Assembly (NCBI GenBank): GCA_039090855.1
Contig: CM077013.1
Location: forward strand, 142,993,240-143,057,239
Direction of reading: 5' to 3'
Length of the DNA: 64,000 nucleotides
Source: Macrothele yani
Lineage: Eukaryota; Arthropoda; Arachnida; Araneae; Macrothelidae
Shown: positions 42,090 to 53,059 of the stretch, piece after piece
Position numbering within the stretch: the first letter of the stretch is position 1
How the letters are laid out: each line of letters opens with the position of its first letter
The notes under the pieces: generated by a model
What the model saw: only the letters and a program-made list of their open reading frames with translations
Told to the model about the DNA's origin: nothing
Database searches by the model: none
Translations under genes and position numbers: made by a program

Positions 42090-43310
42090 AGTCCGGTCTC
42101 GGGTGCAAAGAGCTGGCTCCAACGAGATGTTACAATCAGTGAAGAGCCGACATTGAGTCGAAAGGGTGTTTCTTGTGTCTCACTATGCCTCGTCGCCGAA
42201 GCAGGTAGCATTATGAACACCTGACAGACTTTGAGTGAGGAAGGATTCTTAGGTATAAAGAGCTGGCTCAAACGAGATGTTGCAATCAATGAAGAGCCGA
42301 CATTGAGTCGAAAGGGTGTTTCTTGTGTCTCACTATGCCCCGTCGCCGAAGAATGTCGCATTATTAACACCTGACAGACTTTGAGCGAGGAATGATTCTT
42401 GGGTATAAAGAGCTGGCTCAAACGAGATGTTGCAATCAGTGAAGAGCCGACATTGAGTCGAAAAGGTGTCTCTTGCGGCTCACTATGCCCCGTCGCCGAA
42501 GAAGGTCGCATTATGAACACCTGACAGATTTTGAGCGAGAAAGGATTCTTGGGCATAAAGAGCTGGCTCAAACGAGATGTTGTAATCAGTGAAGAGCCGA
42601 CATTGAGTCGAAAGGGTCTTTCTTGTGTCTCACTATGCCCCGTTGCCGAAGAAGGTCGCATTATGAACACCTGACAGACTTTGAGCGAGGAAGGATTCTT
42701 GGGCATAAGGAGCTGGCTTCAAACGAGATGTTGCAATCAGTGAAGAGCCGACATTGAGTCGAAAGGGTCTTTCTTGTGTCACACTATGCCCCGTCGCCGA
42801 AGAAGGTCGCATTATGAACACCTGACAGACTTTGAGCGAGGAAGGTTTCTTGGGTATAAAGAGCTGGCTCAAACGAGATGCTGCAATCAGTGAAGAGACG
42901 ACATTGAGTCGAAAGGGTGTTTCTTGTGGCTCACTATGCCCCGTCGCCGAAGAAGTTCGCATTATGAACACCTGACAGACTTTGAGCGAGGAAGGTTTCT
43001 TGAGTATAAAGAGCTGGCTCAAACGAGATGTTGCAATCAGTGAAGAGCCGACATTGAGCCGAAAGGGTGTTTCTTGTGTCTCACTATGCCCCGTCGCCGA
43101 AGAAGGTCGCATTATGAACACCTGACAGACTTTGAGCGAGGAAGGTTTCTTGGGTATAAAAAGCTGGCTCAAACGAGATGTTGCAATCAGTTAAGAGCCG
43201 ACATTGAGTCGAAAGGGTGTTTCTTGTGTCTCATTATGCCCCGTCGCCGAAGTAGGTCGCATTATGAACACCTGACAGACTTTGAGCGAGGAAGGATTCT
43301 TGGGATGAGA
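42090..43310 (+). repeat. 150-bp tandem array from a Tc1 5' end
   Basis: There are eight units. The start-codon region CTATGCC recurs near 42183, 42334, 42484, 42634, 42786, 42936, 43084 and (as TTATGCC) 43234. Each unit carries a leader (GAGCTGGCTCAAACGAGATG) and the first 20-odd codons of the transposase (MPRRRRRSHYEHLTDFERGR). The last unit continues into the real gene. Because 150 is a multiple of three, the minus strand shows long repetitive open frames of 222 and 179 codons, which I do not regard as genes. Confidence 0.92.
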
Positions 43311-43338
43311 GGAGCTGGATTTTCGTATTGCGAAATTG

Positions 43339-43960
43339 CCACTCATACAGGACTAAACGCCAGTACATTGATGCTAACTTGGCGTCACAGAAAAGATGAA
43401 GCTCGGATGCACAGAAATCCGGGAAATGAACAGCGAATTTGCCACTCATACGGGACTAAACGCCAGTACAGTTATGCGAACATGGCGTCATTGGACAGAT
43501 GAAGCTTGGATGCACAGAATTCCGGGAAATGGACCGCGAAATTTCCACTCATACGGGACTAAACTCCAGTCCAGTGATGCGAACGTGGCGACACTGGACA
43601 GATGAAGCTTGGATGCACAGAAGCCGCCCCGGTGGCACAGTGGTCTAAGCGATGGCCTCTGATCATTCGTCCGAACGCGGTCCGGGTTCGAATCCCGGTG
43701 AGGCATGGATGCTGTGTTTGTCTTATGGCAATGGCTCTTTCCCTTCCCTGGAACCAGTGTCCATAAATTAGGAACGGGTGACTGCTTATAGCCCATTGAG
43801 TTGCTCATGGTGGTCGTTAAACCTCTAATCAAAAATCAATAAAAAAATGCACAGAAATCCGGGAAATGGACCTTGAAATTTCCACTCATACGGGACTAAA
43901 CGCCAGTTCAGTGATACGAACGTGGCGTCACTAGACAGATGAAGCTTGGATGTACAGAAA
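43339..43960 (+). repeat. 103-bp tandem repeat of transposase HTH codons
   Basis: ACTCATAC(A/G)GGACTAAAC begins units at 43341, 43444, 43547 and, after the SINE, 43884. Each encodes THTGLNAS.VM.TWRHW-like residues and GMHR.PGN-like residues. The spacing is 103, 103 and 103 plus the SINE and its duplication. Confidence 0.9.
43613..43856 (+). mobile_element. SINE-A, full length, in Tc1 transposase
   Basis: GCCGCCCCGGTGGC to A-rich tail at 43623-43846, flanked by ATGCACAGAA at 43613-43622 and 43847-43856. It is later than the 103-bp amplification, since it sits in the fourth unit only. Confidence 0.93.
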
Positions 43961-44574
43961 TACGGGAAATGGACAGCAAATTGCACGACTGCACGGCATG
44001 ATAGACACCTCTACCGCATGGTAGTAACCAATCGCACAGCGACAACCACGGTGTTAGCGCAGCAGGGAAGAACTGTCACAGGTCAGGCTATGTCCTCCAG
44101 CACAGTTCGACGTTATCTGCTAAACAGAGGACTGGACCCTCAACCAGAGACGCCTCAGGCTGCAATGGGATCTCAAACACAGACATTGGCGCTCTGATTG
44201 GTAACAGGTCGTGTTTACTGACGAGTCACGATTCAATTTGATGCACCAAGCTGGCCTCATACGTGTTCGAAGACATCACGGCGAACGGCACTTTGCAGCG
44301 TCATGCCGACCCAGCACCAAGTGTCATGGTTTGGAGATCCATTGGGTTTAGTTCGCAATCTCGCCTGATAACAACTGAGGGAACTGTCAATAGTCAGCAA
44401 TATATTATGGATGTTTTAGAGGTAGAGATTATACCCTTCCTTCAGAGCCATCTTGGCGCTATATTCCGTCAGGACAATCCCCGGCAGCACAATAATGTCG
44501 AGTCAACATCGATGTTTGGTTACCAGGTCGATATTACGTCGAGGCATAGTTTTCAATATAATAAAATTGAACTT

Positions 44575-45162
44575 CAGTATAGAGTCAACTCCGCTTATAA
44601 CGAACCTCTGCGGACTCTCATATTTCGTTCACTATGTCCGAGGTTCACTAAAACCGAAGTGTCTTCCCTTAACCTGAATTGAGTGGAATTGTGAGCAAGA
44701 AAATAAAATATATACGTATGTATCTAAAAAAAGAATATTTTTATGTACGTAGTATATGTTCATTAAATTAAGTAAACAAATTTACATTACCTTAATTAAC
44801 ATGAAAATAGCCTGTTATGTACCCTTGCTTACTGCAAATAGTTTTAATAAATATTTTCTCTTTATTTGTCCTTTTCTAGAGTCTGTGCTTTTGCCACACT
44901 CGATTCTACACTTTCCATACTTTCTGTGTCTTTCAAGTTTTTACAAGAAGTTTTGTTTCGAAATAAGTTACGATATCATGTTACAGGTACATTCTTTTCT
45001 TTTAAGTTTTATTTTTTAGGTTCATTATAACCGAAGTTGAGGGTTCACTATAAGCGAAAATTTTAATGTACGGTTCTGATGTTACGGGACGGGACCAATG
45101 ATTTAGGTTCACTATAGCCAAATGTTCACTATAACCGAGTTCACCATATCCAGAGTCATCTG
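44575..45162. mobile_element. pogo/Tigger-like non-autonomous element, 588 bp
   Basis: The left end is CAGTATAGAGTCAACTCCGC with TTATAACGAACCTC following. The right end, read inward, is CAGATGACTCTGGATATGGT and GAACTCGGTTATAGTGAAC. The subterminal regions are rich in TTCACTATAACCGA-like motifs in both orientations. This is typical of CAG-ended pogo/Tigger MITEs. It contains no transposase. Confidence 0.65.
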
Positions 45163-46560
45163 TATATGTGGACATTTTTACGCAGTTTATACCTTTGGTT
45201 CCATTAGGCCCAATAATCCATGTTTTTTTATGCTATATGTAAGCATAGCGCGCATGCGCCTTCGCAACCATTACGCCAATCAAACTTTTTGGATGCTGGG
45301 GTGTTGGTCGGTTGTATTAGTTTTGTTGTAAGATGAGATTCTAATTTACTTGTCTCCTTTTTCGGCGGTAAGTTAAAAGTTTTTTTCTTTGCTTAAGGAT
45401 GTTTGTAAGAAGTTAATTCTGGTTCCTTTAAGTAGAATTACTTTTTAAGATATATAATTTGTACGTACGCATATCCCAATTAGTGATAGGCCTAGCACCA
45501 TGCTGACAGATCATCAAAAAATTATGTGAAATTTTTGAGAATTATGTATCTTTTCGACTTGGATGTTAAAACGACAAGAAAAAATTATGTGATGTTTTAA
45601 CCGTAGACAGCGTCGTAGAATCGTACTACAAATACGAATACGTTTTATGCCACAATTAAAAGTTTAGAATTTCATGTTTTAGCATCTAAATTGTAGAGTA
45701 AACGTAGATTCGACATTGCAACAGTACTAGAATCGATGACTAAACTGCGTAATATCAACGTAGAATCGACGTCTACACTACGTAGCAACGATGTATGAAC
45801 GATGACGTCTACACTACGTAGCAACGATGTAGAATCGATGACGTTCACACTACGTAGCTAATTCGGTATGGGGTGGTGAGTTTTTCTTACAACGCTGAAA
45901 TATCCATTTAGGGTGATATTGAAATCATTAGTACCAAACGTTCCCCCTTATTCTAATGGTGCGCTGATTTTCGTCTATGAGAATGAAATGCATATTTCTA
46001 TTATACACGTATTTGAGATCACAATTATGCTTCCAAAAGACCGATTAAGAAATATTTTGTTTTCTGGGTTACACGAACATTTTGATATGATCATAATGGA
46101 TTTCATGTACTATGGATCATTAAAATACTGTATTTTGCATTTCCATAATTTCTTTTCAGCTAAGAGACAAAGACCTGAGAATTCGATAGCATTCTCCTTG
46201 TTTTCATTATGGGTTTTTGTTTAGGATTTTGAAGTTCTATACCTTTTCCCTTATTCTGTTGTGCATATTTTGTAAATGCAATCGTGCCTCGAACACATGT
46301 TCCTCACTAACATTAAAGTTTCGAGTTTGAATATTCAAAATTTTCCATTCTGGAATAATGATTCTTTGCAGTGAAAGAACCAAGAAGAAAAAAATATTAT
46401 CCACTGACGATTTCGACGAAGAAAAAAAAATGGAAGATAGCTATGGAGATCTCTATTCTTGGAAGAACTTTCAAGTTTCTCTAATGTGATGATACGCTCT
46501 AAGGACGAAATGAAAGATAAAGGGATCCCAGAAAGATTAAAACCTATTTAAATCACTCCT
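45163..46560. other. Intergenic sequence with a 36-bp minisatellite
   Basis: No gene is supported. At about 45770-45860 three copies of a 36-bp unit (ACACTACGTAGCAACGATGT, then GATGACG) occur, and TACGTAG-like motifs spread upstream from 45600. A plus-strand open frame of 103 codons (45913-46224) matches no family I know. Confidence 0.45.
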
Positions 46561-46569
46561 CGAAGTTGA

Positions 46570-46725
46570 GCTCCAGAGCTATAAACAAGATTCATCCGAA
46601 CTCACTCCGATAGACGAGGGAACTGAGAAGGCAATAAATAAAGTAAGAAATGGCAAGACACCAAGAATGGACGTAATCGCTAAGAGTGCTGGTGGAAAAG
46701 AAAACTGGATATTTTTTGTAAAATT
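46570..46725 (+). pseudogene. LINE reverse-transcriptase N-terminal fragment
   Basis: The codons read ELTPIDEGTEKAINKVRNGK, TPRMDVIAKSAGGKENW, then a degenerate stretch ending in a stop. This is the conserved entry to the RT domain of non-LTR elements (V..AI...KNGKAPG.D.I....). Nothing else of the element remains. Confidence 0.75.
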
Positions 46726-47139
46726 ATGTTAAGTATATGGAAAGTAAGTCAGTGACCCTGTTATTCGAAGAGATAGATCACTCACTGTTCCTTTAACAGA
46801 GTTTCGGCGCAAACTTCGGAGTTACAAATTCCATCAGTTTTGGGGCAACATTCTTATGAAAAATAGTGTGCAAAACTTTTAAAGGGCATTTTTTGCCCTT
46901 TTGAAGTCTTAACTGAAATACGCTGTAAGGAAAAACGAGCTAACTATTTGGGGGAATCAAATGTTCGTCCCGTTTTGAGCTTCGTATGATATTGGACCTT
47001 CATCCTTGTGCGAAATGTACTGCGCTGACGTGCATTTGGCACGGAAGCACACTGAGTTGTCAGGTTAGCAGAGGATGTAGGTATATGAAATTGTTGTTCG
47101 GGTGCTCTTACGCAATTATTGCAAAAAAAAAAAAAATGG
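46726..47139. other. Unassigned sequence
   Basis: No recognisable feature beyond a 13-A run at about 47121. Confidence 0.4.
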
Positions 47140-48035
47140 TTAAACGCGACAACAGCAACGAGAGAAGTTTGAACAGTTGAAGGCGAGGAAACAGTGGATA
47201 GCAGCACTGCACAAAAATGGTTCCGGTCTTTTCATGCTGGACACACCAGTCTCGAAAGCAAGCCGACATCAAGACGTTCCACGATCACCAATACGGACAG
47301 CCTGGTAGAAATTGTGACAGAGGACAGCTTCACCAGGCCTCCCAATCCACCATCATTCGTCATCAAATGGTAATCGAATGGTTACCCGTGTATTGATATC
47401 CCTGGAAGGAAAACAGTACGTCGCAGTTTGGTGTTAAATCCACAGGACGATAGGTTTTAGTGTCTCTCCGTCGCAGTTGATGAAAAGTGGATATTCCTAT
47501 GTTATCCTACCACGTAAAGCGGTGCGAAGACAGCAGTTCGAGATGGAAGTCATGTGGTGGCATTGTTACATTGTGAACTCGTGTCAGATGGTCAGGCTGT
47601 ACACGGGAGTAGAGTCTCTGCGCCCAACAACTTCAGCGGGCAGACGATGTTCGGCTCCAACGTTACCCAACGCTCATCAACAGGATGCGGACTGCAAATG
47701 GATAATGCCCCAAGTCACACCTCTATAGTTGTGATTCGAAAAGTATAGGAATTGACAGGGATTGAGGTCCTATATAGACTTTCATGCAGTCCAGACTTTG
47801 ATCAATCGGACCACCACCTATTTCACTAACAATTTCCTAATCTGGCAATAGAGAGTTTCTGTCCTCGCAACTTCCCGAGTGGTACCGTCGTGGGATCGTG
47901 GCTCTGGTGGAAAGTTGGGAATGGACTATAGAAAGCAATGGCGTGTATTTTGCAGAATGAGGTGAGCGTGTACAGCTTTCTTGCATCCTTAAACTTTTTA
48001 GCTGCAAACTGGACGAATATTTGACTCACTGTGAA
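47140..48035 (+). pseudogene. mariner transposase, heavily degraded
   Basis: STAQKWFRSFHAGHTSLESK (about 47190-47265) is the first DNA-binding region. VAVDEKWIFLCYPTT (about 47472) matches the first catalytic aspartate (D..W). VALLHCELVSDGQAVHG follows. QMDNAPSHTS (about 47695) has the second aspartate, and CSPDFDQSDHHLFH (about 47800) the third. The last part, NFLAANW-like, ends near 48030. Several frame changes and a stop after VIRKV are present. The order and motifs identify a mariner. Confidence 0.78.
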
Positions 48036-48334
48036 AGTCTGCTGTTCAACAAAAGCAATATCCCCTATGAGTTTTAGCTTTGAGATTATGTACTAAGACC
48101 GACAACAGGGTCGGAGCAAACTTTTTCGTTAAGCAAAACTTGAAATTACGCTCCTTCCAGCTCAAAACTTTTCCATTACCTCTGAAATATTGTGAAATTT
48201 TTACTTTCTTATTCCTGCGTTATAGAAAATATGTTCAAATATTAGGCAAATATTGACAAATAGTCTTTGCAAACAGCAAGCTATAAAGAATTTAAAACAG
48301 AAAGACATTTTTCATCTCTTCTGATTTGCTAGAT

Positions 48335-48515
48335 TCAAACTGGCATGTTACTCAGCGGTGCCTTAGTAGGTACTGGGTTCAATTGTCAGAGATAGGACCA
48401 CGTTCGAGTTCCGGATGAGGCATGGGCCATGTACCATTGTCCCCAAATTATGGACAGGTGACCGCCTATAGTACTACAGGTTCATGATGATAGCTAAACC
48501 CTGAAACAAAAAAAG
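48335..48515 (+). mobile_element. Divergent SINE-A relative
   Basis: A degenerate head with a B box ACGTTCGAGTTCC and GATGAGGCATGG is followed by a shortened body (CCCCAAATTATGGACAGGTG) and a tail with GATAGCTAAACCCTGAAAC and an A-rich end. It is clearly related to SINE-A but lacks the middle block. Confidence 0.6.
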
Positions 48516-48795
48516 AAGAAGGAAAAAACAGCATACATTTACGCCGCAGTGTGAGCCTAAGAGGCCCATTCCACCAAGAGCCATATGTCCGCCAAATAGC
48601 ACAGTAACTGAAATGCTAATCGCTTGGTACGTCTGTGTGCAGTAGTAATTAACCATTTGTGAGCGATTCGTTCACAACGAATGACCCTTCACCATGAGTG
48701 TTGACGTTTTGCTTTCATTGATGTCAATGATAAATCAGTCCGCCATACTCGACGCATACTGAAGTCCGCCAGCATGAGCTCGGAAGCGAATTTCC

Positions 48796-49660
48796 ATTAA
48801 GACAAGAAAGATGACACCCGGGTGTAATGAGCACGTCTTTTGAATCCGTTCTGACGCGAGTTAAATTTTTCAAAGTTATTCAAAGTCAATGGAACCGGCG
48901 TGGAAAACAATAGTATCTGACCGAAGAAAGAAGTTCTTCAATCGGGGTTTTAATTCCACAGATATTGACGTAAACAGAATTGTAATCTTACGCCCTCTGG
49001 TGGCAGACTTGTGCGTTGAGGAAAATTTGAAATTACATGAGAAACATTTCGCAGCGGAAACGCTCTCCAACAAAGAAATAACTTTTCAAATCGGACTAGA
49101 GTGGTATAGGCCCACGGAAGACATTTTTCAGTCGATATTTTAGCTCAGATTTTGCTGCAAATGCAACAGAAGCAGAAAATTTACACTTACGCCTCTGGTG
49201 GCTTACCAAAAATTAGAAATTATATGCAAATGATTTCTCACGAGGAGTTGTATCAGATGCAGAAAGAATGTTTCAAATCGGAGTTTTAGAAGCGGAGATA
49301 TCGGGAAGAACGCAATTTAATTTTACGCCCCCTAGCGAAAAACCTATGTATAACTTGAAAAAGTGATTATACCTAAAATAGTCTTCGACATAAATGGAAT
49401 CGAAAGGTAAAATAATTTTTTCAATTCGAGGTTTAGAAGCAAATATATGGGACAAAAAAGTAATTTGGATTCGATATCATCTGCATTTACGCCCTCTTGC
49501 GGCGAAATTGTGCATCATAAAAAAATACAAAATAAGGGATCATCATTCGCATATTTCGAGCTTCCCAATGTAAAAAGAATTTTTAAATCGGACTAATAGT
49601 TGCAGAGTCCACAGATGGACTGACGGACAAACTGATAACATAAGTACGGTACCATCTTGA
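48796..49660 (+). repeat. Dispersed repeat R2, copy 2 (uninterrupted)
   Basis: It aligns with 20930-21838 plus 23334-23390. CGCCCTCTGGTGGC-type motifs recur near 48988, 49182, 49325 and 49487. The segment around 49591 is the empty site for the Tc1 element found in copy 1. About 110 bp present in copy 1 are missing near 49105. Confidence 0.82.
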
Positions 49661-49804
49661 ATGGAATACGGGATTACACCAAATAGTCAGCTGGGAAAAG
49701 ATGGTGAAACTTAAGAATAGGAATGACACGTGAATGCCATTCCTTTGAATGGTGTGCCCCAATCGTTCGCCATGAGCGGGGATTCATTCTTAAAGGAACG
49801 GTGA

Positions 49805-50047
49805 ACTGTTCTTGACCGCCCCGGTGGCGCAGTGGTCTAAGCGATGGCCTCTGATCATTTGTCCGAACGGGGTCCGGGTTCGAATGCCGGTGAGGCATGG
49901 ATGTTGTGTTTGTCTTACGGCACTGGCTCTCTCCCTTCCCTGGAACCAGTGACCCTAAATTAGGGACGGGCGACTACTTATAGCCCATTGAGTTGCTCAC
50001 GGTGGTCGTTAAACCTCAAATAAAAAAAAAAAAAAGGACTGTTCTTG
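49805..50047 (+). mobile_element. SINE-A, full length, 10-bp target duplication
   Basis: A complete copy from CCGCCCCGGTGGCG to poly-A is flanked by ACTGTTCTTG at 49805-49814 and 50038-50047. The B box has one change (GGTTCGAATGCC). Confidence 0.92.
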
Positions 50048-50137
50048 CTCTTTTGAGCTGTTTACTAAAAAAGCTAGCTGTAAATGATTATTCAATCCGC
50101 CATTCAAGACAAGCGCAGATTAGTCGTGAATGGTGAA

Positions 50138-50671
50138 TAAGTTCCTGCTGTTTTTTGAAGTTTGCCAATTTTCGCTTGGCCTCGCACTTGCAGGCGCTTT
50201 GGAACAAAGAATGAGTTACCGAGTGGGCGTAGTGAGACAACCGACCGGTAGTTGAGGCAAAGTGAATGACCGTTTTGTGTGAATAATGAGGTTTTGTGTA
50301 TATAATGAATGAAATCCTAAGAATAAATGAGTTATGCAGTCACTAGTGTGAAGTCAAAGTGAAAGATTGGTTGCACTGTAAATAACAGATTTAGGACATC
50401 AAAGTCAAACTATAGACAATTTACAACGCTATTGCGATGCAGAAAAGCTGAAGTTCAAGATTTTAATCCGCGTTTCACGTGTGCGAGGCAAAGACACAGG
50501 TAATATTTTTCAAAATTACGTGCAAAAAATAGCAATTTAACATTATTTCCACGAGAAGGCAAAAGTAGTGTAGTGCAGAGATCGACCCAGAAAACTTACA
50601 AAAGGCAGGCCCCAGAAATGATAATTAATTTCATAAAGATTGAAATCGCAATGTGTGGTGAATAACAAATA
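50138..50671 (+). repeat. 532-bp tandem duplication R4, unit 1
   Basis: TAAGTTCCTGCTG... to AATAACAAATA matches 52096-52690 along its whole length (CGCTTGGCCTCGCACT, GTAGTGAGACAACCG, TATGCAGTCACTAGTGTGAAG, GCGATGCAGAAAAG). With the Tc1 and its TA duplication removed, the two units are adjacent, with a period of about 532 bp. Confidence 0.9.
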
Positions 50672-52095
50672 CACTCGTCAAAAAAATTAGTTGTACCCAG
50701 AAGGACGTGTCGGATTGCACTGCTATTCGGGAGGATGGTAAAGGTTACCACGAACAATAAATGATTAAACATGGAGACTGACATGGGAAATATTTATTGA
50801 GCTACACGCGATTAAGTAGTGTCATTATGGCGTTGGGTCGAGATGTTTGCTCACACAGCATGCTAGACGTCTCGGCATTGAGTTGTGCAGGTTCCTAATG
50901 GTGTCCTGCGATAAGCCATCCCATGCAGTAATCTTCTCACACAGTTCCTACAGATTGTGTGGTAGGGGTGGAGTGTGGATAGCGCGTCCAATGGCATCCC
51001 GCACATTTTCAATCGGCGATAGGTCTGGCGATGCGGCTGGCCATGGCATAGTGTCAGTGCCTTGAAGGCAAGCTCTCAAGACAGCAACAGTATGCGGATG
51101 AGCGTTGTCCTTTTGGAAAATTGCACCGGATTGAGCGTTCAGAAAAGGTAGAGCCACTGGATGCAGAACCTCATTAACATAGCGTTGAGCTATCAAAGTA
51201 CCTGTAATGAACACCAAAGATAGTCTGGTATTGTAGGCAATTACACTCCACACTATGACATCAGGCCTTCTGGAGGTGAGACGCTTGACAACAAACCGTT
51301 CTTCTTGGCGCTGACCACAGTGCTCCACACACAGATTCGTGGGTCGTATCCTCAAAGACAAAAGCGGGACTCGTCACTGAAGATCACCTGCTAGCATTCT
51401 GAGTGGCTTCATGACAGTCTGGCGAGATACTATTGCAGTCTTTGGCGACGATGCAATGGTGTTAAGTGCATTCGTCGTAATGGTCTGCGTGCGTGTGTTT
51501 CTACGTCGTGCAGCCGTCTGCCAATGGTGCTGACATTAATCGGACGATGCATAGAGGACACCCATGCTTGCTGAATATCCGCAATCGTGGCTGTTAGGTT
51601 ACTCCGCGCATGTCGGACAACCCGTCGGTCCTCTCGCTCCGTGGTTCGTCTAGGTCTTCCAGACCCTTGCTGTCACTGCTGTGTGCCCTGTTCTATTCAA
51701 CGCCGACAACGACGTGTTATGGTGATATGCGCACAACCTGTATGGTGCGTAATATGGCGATAAGACCATCCCGCTTCCCAGAGCCCGACGATGCTGCCCC
51801 TCTCGAAATCCTCCAACTGATCGAATTGCTTCCGAACTTTTTACCTAGGCGTACTTCACTTGCAAAGGAAGCAACCAACAGAACAGCATGAGTCAGGATG
51901 GCAAGCACGCGAAACGGCGCGACCTTACATAGCCGGTCAGGCACAGCGCCATGACCCCTCTTTTCTTGCGTCACACGCGCGACTGAGCGTGATACTTGAA
52001 TCATTTGCATGTCTCACAATGTCAAACATACCCAGCAAGTTTCATTCCTGTCGGTTGCTTCCTTCTGGGTGAAACTGATTTTTTGACGATGAGTG
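50672..52095 (-). mobile_element. Tc1-like transposon, 1.42 kb, inside a tandem duplication
   Basis: The ends are CACTCGTCAAAAAAATTAG and, from the right, CACTCATCGTCAAAAAATCAG, both followed by a CACCCAGAAGG-like motif. TA lies at 50670-50671 and 52096-52097. It carries a degraded transposase on minus. Confidence 0.93.
50948..52005 (-). pseudogene. Tc1-like transposase, multiply frameshifted
   Basis: Read on minus, the N-terminus is scattered over frames. VIFSDESRFCL, at about 51370, holds the first catalytic aspartate. The 137-codon frame 51361-50948 covers GAIFQKDNAHPHTVAVLRAC (second aspartate) and SPDLSPIENVRD (glutamate), with 32 residues between. It ends IHTPPLPHNL. The IFSDESRF and MSLRIRPTN parts are separated by a stop. 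The DNA-binding domain has several stops. It is inactive. Confidence 0.85.
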
Positions 52096-52690
52096 TAAGT
52101 TCTTGCTCTTTCTGGAAGTTTGCCAATTTCCGCTTGGCCTCGCACTCGCAGGCGCTTTGGACCAAAAGAATGATTTACCGAGTGAGTGTAGTGAGACAAC
52201 CGGCCGGTAGTTGATGCAAAGTGAATGACCATTCATAAATGACCCTTTTGTGTGAATAATGAGTTTTTGTGTGAATAATGAGTTTTTGTGTGAATAATGA
52301 GTTTTTGTGTGAATAATGAATGAACTCCCTAGAATAAATGAATTATGCAGTCACTAGTGTGAAGTCGAAGTGAAACATTGATAGCACTGTGATAGCAGAT
52401 TTATGACATCAAAATCGAACTATAAACAAATTACAACTCTTTTGCGATGCAGAAAAGTTAAAGTTCAAAATAGTAACCCACGTTTCACGTGTGTGAGGAA
52501 AACCCACAGGTAATACTTTTCAAAATTACGTGTAAAAATAGCAATTAAACATTATTTCTATGAGAAGGGAAAAGTAGTGTAGTGCACATATCGATCCAGA
52601 AAACTTACAAGGAACAGGCCACAGAAATGATAATTAACTTCATAAAGACTGAAATCGCAATGTGTAGTACATAACAAATATGCATATATC
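52096..52690 (+). repeat. 532-bp tandem duplication R4, unit 2
   Basis: The second copy of R4. A 22-bp run (TGTGTGAATAATGAGTTTT and so on) is repeated four times at about 52248-52330, where unit 1 has about one and a half copies, making this unit longer. Confidence 0.9.
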
Positions 52691-52734
52691 ATACGAATAA
52701 CAACACACTGTACCAGTAAAACAAAACAAAATTA

Positions 52735-52873
52735 AGATTTTGGGTCCGGATTCTAATCCCGGTAAGGCATGGATTTTGTGTTTGTCTTACGGCACTGGTT
52801 CTCTCTCTTCCTTGGAACCAGTGGCACTAAATTATAGCCCATCGAGTAGCTCACAGTGGTCGTTAAACACCCT
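52735..52873 (+). mobile_element. SINE-A, 5'-truncated
   Basis: It starts in the tRNA-like B-box region (GGATTCTAATCCCGG). It keeps the body but lacks the GGGACGGGCGACTGC block, and ends GTGGTCGTTAAACACC without an A tail. Confidence 0.78.
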
Positions 52874-53059
52874 ATTCCTCTCCCCCTCCCAAATAACCTG
52901 GATAAAAAGAGGGAATAAAATTTTAAATTCGAAGTAATTCAAAATAAAGGTATATACGTAAAAGAACTAAGGTGCATTCTAACAGAATCATTAAACTTTA
53001 AAATAATTCCCGACATCCTAGACTATTTCCAATGTTTTAAATCGACTTACACCAAGAAA

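Larger units (their letters stand above)
43236..44545 (+). pseudogene. Tc1-like transposase with internal duplications
   Basis: The start MPRRRSRSHYEHLTDFERGR (43236) leads into the helix-turn-helix GAGFSYCEIATHTGLNAS. This is then repeated at 103-bp spacing, which shifts the frame each time. A SINE interrupts the array. The protein resumes at DRHLYRMVVTNRTATTTV, then VSSSTVRRYLL-like, VFTDESRFNLMHQAG (first catalytic aspartate, about 44220) and FRQDNPRQHNN (second, about 44470). The glutamate region is missing. It is inactive. Confidence 0.85.
41975..44560 (+). mobile_element. Tc1-like element with amplified 5' end, truncated 3'
   Basis: A leader starting near 41975 (TTTCAACACCACGAAAG) runs into a 150-bp array, then the transposase. 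The 3' part is lost after the second catalytic motif, where a pogo/Tigger-like MITE lies (44575). No terminal repeat pair can be confirmed. Confidence 0.7.

Noticed and set aside
42038..43172. Minus-strand frames of 222 and 179 codons made of 50-residue repeats
   Set aside because: They are the antisense of a 150-bp array from a Tc1 5' end. The unit length is a multiple of three, so the frame stays open by arithmetic.
651..52873. Short open frames with MSNSMGYKQSPVPNLG recurring on both strands
   Set aside because: They are all translations of SINE-A copies. The SINE is non-coding.
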